Shown: piece after piece, positions 1 to 6,700 of the stretch
Numbering within the stretch: position 1 is the first letter of the stretch
Layout: every line of letters starts with the position of its first letter
NCBI GenBank assembly: GCA_020850945.1
Contig: JADZDR010000072.1
Coordinates: 1 to 64,000 of the forward strand
Length of the DNA: 64,000 bases
Direction of reading: 5' to 3'
DNA from: Acidimicrobiia bacterium
GTDB taxonomy: Bacteria; Actinomycetota; Acidimicrobiia; UBA2766
Notes under the pieces: generated by a model
Told to the model about the DNA's origin: nothing
Databases searched by the model: none
Seen by the model: the letters and a program-made list of their open reading frames with translations, nothing else
Position numbers and translations under genes: made by a program

Positions 1-20
1 AACTAGAACGCGTTCTAATT
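1..20. promoter_or_regulatory. KstR-like (TetR family) operator
   Basis: Positions 4-17 read TAGAACGCGTTCTA, a perfect 14-bp palindrome. The flanks extend the symmetry to 20 bp with one mismatch. It fits the published KstR motif TnnAACnnGTTnnA, which controls sterol catabolism in mycobacteria and relatives. The nearest gene to the right ends towards it, so the controlled gene should lie left of the window. Binding is inferred from the motif alone. Confidence 0.6.
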
Positions 21-81
21 ATGGCTTCCATCGCGAGGACATGCAAGCAAAGGTTGTGGGCGCTGCGGCGGCACCCGGCTC

Positions 82-125
82 TCTGGGTACATGAGCGGCG
101 ATATATCGCCGCTCAGGTACCCAGA
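82..125. repeat. Dispersed 44-bp palindrome, copy 1
   Basis: A 44-nt inverted repeat with an ATATAT core inside CGATATATCG, and arms ending in TCTGGGTAC / GTACCCAGA. 21 of 22 base pairs match; the exception is A91 against G116. It lies about 100 nt beyond the 3' end of the diiron gene. A G-rich tract (ACGGGG) follows the right arm, as in the other two copies. It is read here as a dispersed palindromic element; a terminator or REP-like role is possible. Confidence 0.85.
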
Positions 126-223
126 CGGGGGGTTCGGCCCGGCACTACGCCGGCTGCGGTTCCTTGTCGGCAAGCTCGACGAGCAGGAGGCGGGCAGCGC
201 AGCGGAGGCACCGGCTCGGACCG

Positions 224-1348
224 TCAGGCTGAGACGGCGTCGTAGTCCTCGTAGTCGATGCTGGTGTCGACGAGGTCCTCGAACTGGATCACACCCATCT
301 CCGTGTACTTCTCGCGCAGCCAGCCCCCGTCCGCGTCGAGGAGGCCGAGCTTCTTCAGGTTCGGCACGACCTTCATGAACAGCGGGTTCTGGTACTGCAT
401 GCGATCCCTGCTGCCACCGGCGACGAGCCACTCGAGCATGTGGCGCGGGTCCACGTCGAGGCGCCCCCACATCTCCTGGGCGAACGAGCGGTCCCTGATG
501 CGGAGGCCGGCCTCGAATGCGAACTCCTGGCGCTCCCGCAGTTCCGCCGTGGACATCCCGTCGTACACCTCCTTGAGGGAGATCACGCCGAAGGCAACGT
601 GGCGGGCCTCGTCGCTCATCACGAGGCGAACGAGCTTCTGGAGGAGGGGCTCGGGTACGAGCTTCTCGAGGAGCCCGAACACGGTGAGAGCCAGGCCTTC
701 GACGATGACCTGCATCCCGAGGTATGTGATGTCCCACCGCTCGTCGGCGAGGATGTCGGCGAGAAGGTGGTACAGGTGGGGATTGACCGGGTACTCCCCC
801 CCGAGCTTGTCACGCAGGTACTTCGCGAACACCTCTACGTGGCGGGCTTCGTCCATGACCTGGGTCGACGCGTAGTACTTCGCCTCGATGAAGGGCACGG
901 TCTCCACGATCTTCGCGGTACAGAGGAGTGCGCCCTGCTCGCCGTGGAAGATCTGGCTCAGAACGAAGTTCTGCTGCTCGATCGCCAACCTGATGAAGTG
1001 CTCGTCGGTCCACCCGTACAGCGGGCAGTCCCGATCCTCGGCGGCGGCCTTCCTGTAGTAGGCGATCTCGGGACTGAACGAGTTCATCCCCACCGCGACT
1101 GCCTCTTGGTCGACGTCGGTCGACCAGTCGAGATCGATCGTGCCGTTCCATTGTGCACCCTTGGCCTTCTCGTAGAGACGCGTGAGCTGGTCACGCCTCT
1201 GCTCGTAGTCCCAGGTGAAGATCGTGTCACATCCGCCCGGAACGTGGGCGCTCCCAGTGGGGACTGGTTCGACACCGAGGATCCCGTCCACGTCGTCGAT
1301 GCTCGCCCGGCCGACGAGCTCCTCGTTGGTGCGCATCTCGGTTGCCAC
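224..1348 (-). CDS. Ferritin-like diiron protein
   Basis: A 374-aa soluble protein of the R2/ferritin-like diiron superfamily, more likely an oxidase or oxygenase than an iron store. Two ExxH metal-binding motifs, each within DEARH, sit near residues 166 and 245. An acidic helix at about 120-137 (EQQNF...GEQGA) can supply the remaining glutamate ligands. The GTG at 1348 was chosen because GGAGG stands 4 nt upstream; the in-frame ATG at 1336 is 16 nt away. It is the last gene of a minus-strand operon, 14 nt after the amidohydrolase. The shared context with an ACMSD-like hydrolase and a GntR regulator suggests catabolism of a small organic compound, but the substrate cannot be read from sequence. 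Confidence 0.82.
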   Translation of the reverse strand: MATEMRTNEELVGRASIDDVDGILGVEPVPTGSAHVPGGCDTIFTWDYEQRRDQLTRLYEKAKGAQWNGTIDLDWSTDVDQEAVAVGMNSFSPEIAYYRKAAAEDRDCPLYGWTDEHFIRLAIEQQNFVLSQIFHGEQGALLCTAKIVETVPFIEAKYYASTQVMDEARHVEVFAKYLRDKLGGEYPVNPHLYHLLADILADERWDITYLGMQVIVEGLALTVFGLLEKLVPEPLLQKLVRLVMSDEARHVAFGVISLKEVYDGMSTAELRERQEFAFEAGLRIRDRSFAQEMWGRLDVDPRHMLEWLVAGGSRDRMQYQNPLFMKVVPNLKKLGLLDADGGWLREKYTEMGVIQFEDLVDTSIDYEDYDAVSA

Positions 1349-1362
1349 TGGTCCTCCTTCGT

Positions 1363-2526
1363 TCACGCGATGTCTCTTCCGACGAGATCGGCGAAGTTGT
1401 GGGTGTAGAAGCGGTCTCTTGCAGCCACGTCGATGTCCCACTTGTCGAGCGACGCCTCGAACCTGCCCAACGGGTCCCGCGTGCCCTCGGGGTGTGGGTA
1501 GTCGCTCGAGAACATGAAGAGGTCCGCTCCGCACTGGTCTACGAGCCAACCTGCGTCCTCGAACGGGAACGGAGTGAAGCGGACCTGGCGGTGCACGTAC
1601 TCCGACGGTGTCAACGACAGGGCTTCGAGCATCGGCTCGGAACGCCCGAACGAGGCGGCCGCGTGGTCGACGCCTTGTAGGAAACCGGGGACCCAGGCCG
1701 CTCCGAGCTCGATCAGGCCGCAGCGGAGGTGCGGGAAGTGTTCGAAGACCCCGTCGAGGAGCATGCAGGACAGGTAGTTCGCCGCCCGGTGGTGCAGTTG
1801 CGGGTAGTCCTTCGCCCGGACGTTCTCGCCGCCACCGAGGTGGTCGGGTGGGATCGGCCGGCCGTTGTCGTGGAATCGGGGGTGCAGCGTGTCCTTCCCG
1901 CCACCGACGTGGAGCACGAAGGGGACTCCGGAATCCTGCAATCTGCTCCAGAGCGGATCCATAGCGGGGTGTGCCGGCGACGTGCCGCCGGGTGGTCCTG
2001 TCGGCAGCCAGACCGCGGCGCAACACGCGGCGAGCGCTGCGTCGAGCACCTCGACCGCGTCGGATACATCTCTCGTCGGGACGAACGCAACCGGCAGGAG
2101 CCTTTCGTCGCTCTCGCAGAACTCGGCCAGCCCGCGGTTCTGGGCGAGTGCGCCTTCGCGCACGATCTCACGGTCCCGGCTGCCGAGGTATTGCAGGGTC
2201 GAGAAGGTGGGGAAGACGAGTTGGGCGCCGAAGCCGAGCAGGTCCAGCGCCCTGCTCCGTTCCGCCGGGTCCCACGCACCCAGCGCCGCCCATCCCTTCG
2301 GCCCACCGATGACGTCCTCCTCGAGCTTCAGTGGGTCGTGCTCGGACGTGATCTGGGCGAACATGGCCTCTGCCCGGCGGCCGAGCTCACCAGCGCTCGA
2401 CAAGTCAAGTGCGGCGAAGCGCTCCCGGTAGAGGGGGGCGACGTAACTGATCAGCCAGTCCGGCGACTCCATGATGTGGCTGTCGGCGTCGAGGACGGCC
2501 CGTGCTCCTGCATAGGTGTCGGTCAT
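1363..2526 (-). CDS. Amidohydrolase-family metal-dependent hydrolase (ACMSD-like)
   Basis: A 387-aa protein of the amidohydrolase-2 (TIM-barrel) family, which includes ACMSD-type decarboxylases and aromatic-ring hydrolases. The first strand carries the DxDxH signature (D13, D15, H17 in LDADSHIMES). A barrel histidine lies in LHVGG near residue 208, and the distal aspartate in FSSDYPHPEG near residue 342. Its ATG overlaps the stop of the upstream GntR gene by 4 nt (ATGA), so the two are probably translationally coupled. With the diiron protein downstream it forms a GntR-controlled operon. Hydrolase or decarboxylase activity is family knowledge; the substrate is unknown. Confidence 0.85.
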   Translation of the reverse strand: MTDTYAGARAVLDADSHIMESPDWLISYVAPLYRERFAALDLSSAGELGRRAEAMFAQITSEHDPLKLEEDVIGGPKGWAALGAWDPAERSRALDLLGFGAQLVFPTFSTLQYLGSRDREIVREGALAQNRGLAEFCESDERLLPVAFVPTRDVSDAVEVLDAALAACCAAVWLPTGPPGGTSPAHPAMDPLWSRLQDSGVPFVLHVGGGKDTLHPRFHDNGRPIPPDHLGGGENVRAKDYPQLHHRAANYLSCMLLDGVFEHFPHLRCGLIELGAAWVPGFLQGVDHAAASFGRSEPMLEALSLTPSEYVHRQVRFTPFPFEDAGWLVDQCGADLFMFSSDYPHPEGTRDPLGRFEASLDKWDIDVAARDRFYTHNFADLVGRDIA

Positions 2527-3254
2527 CTGCTTCTTCCCCTGACGATGATCTCGAGTGGTTCGGCGAGATCTGCGATGGCCTTGGTCGCTGCCTTGGCGTC
2601 ATGCGCCGCGAGCGCGTCGAGCAGACGCCGGTACGGCGAGCGGGGACCACCCAAGGTCCGCATGGCAAGATCCGCGTAGACGCTGTCGAATGAGGGCGCA
2701 TCTGATGCGAAGAGCTGCTCGAAGGAGTTCCCCAAGAGCTCGAGCACGATCGAGTGCGAGCTCCTGATGAGGCGCCGGTAGAAGAGCAGGAGGCTGTTCG
2801 CGATCCCGTCTCCGGTCCCCTCTTCGAGGCCGGCCTCGGCGTGGGACAGAAGGAGCTCCAGCTCGGCGATGTCGTCGACGGTGGCCTTGCGTGCGGCATT
2901 GCGCACGACCAGTCCGTAGTAGATGCCCGTCAGTTCGAGTAGTCCGTCGGATGCGTCGTGACGGAAGCTCCCGTCCTCTGCGAGGAGGATGTAGGGGAGG
3001 AGGTCGAGACTGCCTGTCTCGTGGAAGTCGAGGACCCTGGCGCCGACACCCTGCCTGCGGCTCACGAGACCGAGCAGTTCCAGCGCCTGCAGTGACTCAC
3101 GGATCGTGGTCCGGTTCACACCGAACTGGAGAGCCAGCTCTCGTTCGGACGGGAGGAGGCTGCCGGGTTCGACCTCCCCGGCGATGATCGCCCCGCGAAT
3201 CTGCTCGGTCACCGCATCCGGAAGAGCGCTTCGCTCCACGCCTGTGAACTGCAC
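2523..3254 (-). CDS. GntR-family (FadR-type) transcriptional regulator
   Basis: About 243 aa. An N-terminal winged helix (SERELALQFGVNRTTIRESLQ is the recognition region) is followed by an all-helical ligand domain of the FCD/FadR kind. The usual FCD metal-ligand position shows FYRRL (Tyr instead of His), so the metal site is probably not conserved and an acyl-type or other ligand is possible. The start is placed at GTG 3254, 5 nt after AGGGG; GTG 3260 is the alternative. A start at 3344 would put coding sequence over the predicted operator and promoter. It probably represses its own operon and perhaps the divergent LuxR gene through the palindrome at 3332-3344. Confidence 0.85.
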   Translation of the reverse strand: MQFTGVERSALPDAVTEQIRGAIIAGEVEPGSLLPSERELALQFGVNRTTIRESLQALELLGLVSRRQGVGARVLDFHETGSLDLLPYILLAEDGSFRHDASDGLLELTGIYYGLVVRNAARKATVDDIAELELLLSHAEAGLEEGTGDGIANSLLLFYRRLIRSSHSIVLELLGNSFEQLFASDAPSFDSVYADLAMRTLGGPRSPYRRLLDALAAHDAKAATKAIADLAEPLEIIVRGRSR

Positions 3255-3310
3255 GTACACCCCTGACTGCGCATCCGGGCGGGATGTCCATTCGCTCGGA
3301 CCTCGGATCG

Positions 3311-3350
3311 ACTGTACCACAGATTGGCCCGGTGGTCCAACCACTATCCT
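3311..3350. promoter_or_regulatory. Divergent promoter with GntR/FadR-type operator
   Basis: Positions 3332-3344 read GTGGTCCAACCAC, a palindrome of the FadR class (TGGTnnnACCA). On the minus strand a candidate -35 TTGGAC (3340-3335) and -10 TACAGT (3316-3311) are 18 nt apart, so the operator overlaps the -35 box. On the plus strand TATCCT at 3345-3350 could be the -10 for the LuxR gene. The arrangement predicts autorepression and possible co-control of the divergent gene. Confidence 0.62.
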
Positions 3351-3438
3351 AACGGACCCCCGGAGTGATCGGATGCGCTGCCGCGATGGTTCGTTCGCAG
3401 CCCTCCGACTAACGTCGCCGCATGATTGGGGGTAGAGA

Positions 3439-5679
3439 GTGACCGGACTCCGTCCGTCGGTCCGTGAGCTCGGGATCTCGCCACAGACCGTGGGGCTCCC
3501 CCGAGCCCGGACAGGGGCGTTTCACCGCGCCGCGCTCGTCGAGGCGTTGTGTGCGTCGTCGTGCACAGGCATCGCGATGCAGGCACCGGCCGGCTACGGC
3601 AAGACCACCCTCGCACTTCAGTGGGTCGAGCGTGACGCGCGTCCGGCGGCATGGCTCACGCTGGACGACGGCGATTCGGACCCCGTGGTCCTGATCCGGC
3701 ATGCAGTCGCGGCGTTGGAAGACGTCGTCCCGGTGCCGGAGTCCCGCTGCCTGGCAGAGGGCCGCAGCGCCGACCCGACACGGGTGGTCGAGTCGCTGGC
3801 CACCGAGTTCGCCGCTGCAGAGACACCCTTCCTGCTCGTGCTCGACGACGTCCACACCCTCACCGGCTTGCAGGCGCCCCACGTTCTCGACCGGTTGATG
3901 TCCCGCATACCCGAGGGGAGCGCCGTCGTGCTCGCCGGACGCGCCATGCCGGCCGTTCACATGGCGCGGCGACGCCTGTCGGGCAACCTCACGTGTCTCG
4001 GCCCCGAGGACCTGCAATTGGATCCCGAGGACGCAGCCGGCCTTCTGCGCATGGCGGCACCCGCCGCCACCGATGCCGTCGTGGACGATCTCGTGGAGAG
4101 ATGTGAAGGATGGGCAGCGGCACTCGCCCTGGCCTCCCTCACCATCGCCGAGGGCGCTGTCGCCGTGGGAGCGACCGGTGGTGTGGCGGCGACCAACGGC
4201 TCGGCCCCACATGCCAGGCTCGTGTTCGAGTACTTGCACGAGGAGTACCTGGACCAACTAGATCCATCCGACCGTGACCTCCTCGTCCGGTCGTCAGTCC
4301 TCGACGGCCTGAACGGCGAGCTCTGCGACGAGGTCCTCGACCGCCGCGACAGCGCGGCGGTCCTCGAACGGCTCGCCTCGTCCGGCAACCTCCTCGTCTC
4401 CGGCCTGCAGGACGGGGGTCGCTGGTACAGATGTCACGCCCTCTTCCGGGAGTGTCTCGTCGACGAGATGCGTGTGAGATCTCCGCGGCAGGAGTCGGAC
4501 CTGCGCGTGCGGGCTGCGCGATGGCTGTCGGCTCACGGGTACGCAGACCAGGCGATGACGCAGGCGATCGCCGCGAACGACCTGGATCTGGCGGCCGAAC
4601 TGGCGTACAACGAGTTCTTCATCTGCCTGAACAACGGACGTGTCGCGTCCATGGAACGCTGGCTCGGCGCGTTTCCCCCGGACATCCTGCGTCGGGACCC
4701 ACGCCTCCTGGTCGCCGCCGCCTGGACGGACTTCGTCCAGCGCAGAACCGATGACTTCGAGCACCGCGTCGGTCTCATGTCGGCGCTGGACCCGGCACAC
4801 CCCATGCCCGACGGCTCGACGCTGGAGTTCGCGCGACTCGCGCTCGTGATGATGTCCGGGCTGGGCGGCGTGAAGGAATCCATTGTCGCGGCGGCTGCGA
4901 TCGTAGAAGCGGGACCGGACGCATGCCCTTGGTGGCAGGTTGCACGCGTGGTCGGGACGGTGTGCCTGTGGATCACAGGCAGCCTCCCGGATCCGTGTGG
5001 AGAACTGGCCCAGGTCGAGTTCGACACCCGCGGTTCGCCGGCCCCCAATGCCGTGGCACTTGCCCAGCTTGCCCTGGCCCGGTTCTGGGAGAACGAACAC
5101 GAGGCCGCGCGCGGGTGCCTCGAACGTGCCCTCGAGATCGTGCGGGCGGCCGGACTCGAGGACTACCTCCTCGTCACTCCCGTACATGCCGCGCATGCCC
5201 TCATCGCGGCCGAACAGGGTGCCGCCACCGAATCACGTGAGGCGGCCACCCGCGCGCTGCACTCGCTCAGCAAACCCTGGGGTCTCGTCACCCGCAGCCA
5301 GATCGAGTTCCGGCTCGTGTTGGCCGAGGCGGCATTTCTCCTGGACGACCTCCGCGCTGCGAAAGAGCAGATGAGCATCGTCTCGCCACTGCTGGCCGAC
5401 GAACCCGAGGATGTCGTCCTACGAGACCGGTATGACGAGCTGGATCAGCGACTGAAGGAAGGCGCTACCGTTCCCGGCAGCGACCCGCTGACCGCGGCGG
5501 AGCTGCGTGTGCTCGAACAACTCCGAACCCATCGTTCCCTCGAGGAGATCGGGACGCAGCTCTACGTGTCCCGCAACACCGTCAAGTCCCACACCATCGC
5601 CATCTACCGCAAGCTCGGCGTCTCGAGCCGTGGCGCCGCCGTCGAACAGGCAGAAGCCACGGGCTTGCTCGAGGTGTGA
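3439..5679 (+). CDS. MalT-like LuxR-family regulator with STAND ATPase
   Basis: A 746-aa signal-integrating activator. Walker A is APAGYGKTT near residues 48-56 and Walker B is LLVLDDVH near 133. A long helical TPR-like middle follows. The C-terminal LuxR helix-turn-helix (about 680-746) contains LTAAELRVLEQL and SRNTVKSHTIAIYRKLGV. This is the MalT architecture: ATP and an inducer drive oligomerisation, then DNA binding. It starts with GTG, preceded by a GGGGG-rich ribosome site. It is divergent from the GntR operon, sharing 180 nt of control region, so it may govern or be governed by it. The inducer is unknown. Confidence 0.88.
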   Translation: MTGLRPSVRELGISPQTVGLPRARTGAFHRAALVEALCASSCTGIAMQAPAGYGKTTLALQWVERDARPAAWLTLDDGDSDPVVLIRHAVAALEDVVPVPESRCLAEGRSADPTRVVESLATEFAAAETPFLLVLDDVHTLTGLQAPHVLDRLMSRIPEGSAVVLAGRAMPAVHMARRRLSGNLTCLGPEDLQLDPEDAAGLLRMAAPAATDAVVDDLVERCEGWAAALALASLTIAEGAVAVGATGGVAATNGSAPHARLVFEYLHEEYLDQLDPSDRDLLVRSSVLDGLNGELCDEVLDRRDSAAVLERLASSGNLLVSGLQDGGRWYRCHALFRECLVDEMRVRSPRQESDLRVRAARWLSAHGYADQAMTQAIAANDLDLAAELAYNEFFICLNNGRVASMERWLGAFPPDILRRDPRLLVAAAWTDFVQRRTDDFEHRVGLMSALDPAHPMPDGSTLEFARLALVMMSGLGGVKESIVAAAAIVEAGPDACPWWQVARVVGTVCLWITGSLPDPCGELAQVEFDTRGSPAPNAVALAQLALARFWENEHEAARGCLERALEIVRAAGLEDYLLVTPVHAAHALIAAEQGAATESREAATRALHSLSKPWGLVTRSQIEFRLVLAEAAFLLDDLRAAKEQMSIVSPLLADEPEDVVLRDRYDELDQRLKEGATVPGSDPLTAAELRVLEQLRTHRSLEEIGTQLYVSRNTVKSHTIAIYRKLGVSSRGAAVEQAEATGLLEV

Positions 5680-5688
5680 TCCGGTCGC

Positions 5689-6084
5689 CTACTCCTCGGC
5701 GATGTCGCGTCCGTGGGCTGTCAACGCCCAGATGACGGCAACGTCCAACGCGATGATGACGATCGACCACACCGGATACCACGGGAGCCACATGAACGCC
5801 GTGATCGCACTCACAATCGCGAAGATGACTCCGACAGTGCGGGCGGCGACGTTCCCCGCGAATATCCCGAATCCCGACAGCACGAGGATGATCCCGAGGA
5901 TGAGGTGGATCCAACCCCATGTGGTGATGTCGAATTGGAAGACGTATTCTTTCCCGACAACCCAGAACGTGTCGTCGACGAGGGCGACGATGCCCGCCAC
6001 GATCTGGAAGAACCCGACCGTGATCAACACGAATCCGGCGAAAGCGGACCATCCGACCGCCCAGCTGCTGCGCTCGTCCTGCAT
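5689..6084 (-). CDS. DUF7144-family four-helix membrane protein
   Basis: A 131-aa integral membrane protein with four hydrophobic helices. The family begins with a GWxAFAG-type motif, seen here as VGWSAFAGFVL just after the start. The ATG at 6084 was selected because AGGAGG lies 5 nt upstream and homologous proteins start close to this motif; in-frame codons further upstream lack a good ribosome site. No enzymatic residues are evident. It is the last gene of a minus-strand set with a YggT-like protein and the DUF1269-sulfatase, and converges on the LuxR gene with 9 nt between stops. Function unknown. Confidence 0.78.
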   Translation of the reverse strand: MQDERSSWAVGWSAFAGFVLITVGFFQIVAGIVALVDDTFWVVGKEYVFQFDITTWGWIHLILGIILVLSGFGIFAGNVAARTVGVIFAIVSAITAFMWLPWYPVWSIVIIALDVAVIWALTAHGRDIAEE

Positions 6085-6193
6085 CGGAACCTCCTGGCTC
6101 GAAACGGCCGGAACCGGCCGTGTGCCCAGCTTCGTCTCGATGTCTTCGGCCGTCATCACCCACATGGGGTGATGGGTCCACGGGCAACTCGGG

Positions 6194-6685
6194 TCAGGCC
6201 GGGGGAGGTTGTGGATACTGCTCCGCCGGCGGAGGCGAAGTGGGCACCGGCGAGGAGTAGGCCGACCCCGGATAGGGCTGAGCCGGCGGCGGGTCGGTGG
6301 GCTGGGGGTAGGCCTGAGGCGCGGCGGTCGCCACCCCCGAGTTACGCGAATCCGCCTCGGATCTCTTGGCCCGCAGGAGGCTGATCCGGCCGTCGAGCCA
6401 GTACACGAGTGCATGCACGAGCATGGCGAAGATGCCGTACATGATGATCGCGAAGAGCACCGCGAAGTCCAGCACCGATCCGTTGCCGCCTTCGGCCGAC
6501 GGGAAGATGCCCCGGAACGGCTCCAAGAGCCGGTTCGCACTGCGGTAGACCCATTGGGTGAACGGCGCCGAGGTGCTCGCGTTGAAGAGCAGGAGGAAGA
6601 AGGCGAGCGTCAAGATGATCACCGCGAGGACGAGGAAGGCATAGACGAGCCACACGAGCACCCTGGCGAACTTCAGTGCGGACAT
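6194..6685 (-). CDS. YggT-like membrane protein with proline-rich tail
   Basis: 163 aa. An N-terminal transmembrane helix (residues 9-35) and a second hydrophobic segment (about 77-100) flank an amphipathic stretch, resembling YggT-type proteins. A C-terminal cytoplasmic or extracytoplasmic tail (about 115-163) is rich in Pro, Gln and Tyr (AYPQPTDPPPAQPYP). The ribosome site GGGGAGGG precedes the ATG. It starts 15 nt after the sulfatase stop, so the two are very likely co-transcribed. Family assignment is by appearance only; a role in envelope organisation would be inference. Confidence 0.72.
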   Translation of the reverse strand: MSALKFARVLVWLVYAFLVLAVIILTLAFFLLLFNASTSAPFTQWVYRSANRLLEPFRGIFPSAEGGNGSVLDFAVLFAIIMYGIFAMLVHALVYWLDGRISLLRAKRSEADSRNSGVATAAPQAYPQPTDPPPAQPYPGSAYSSPVPTSPPPAEQYPQPPPA

Positions 6686-6700
6686 GGCGTCGCCCTCCCC

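Noticed and set aside
1349-2026. Upstream extension of the diiron protein
   Set aside because: It overlaps the amidohydrolase gene in another frame and lacks diiron-family sequence; the GTG with GGAGG at 1348 is better.
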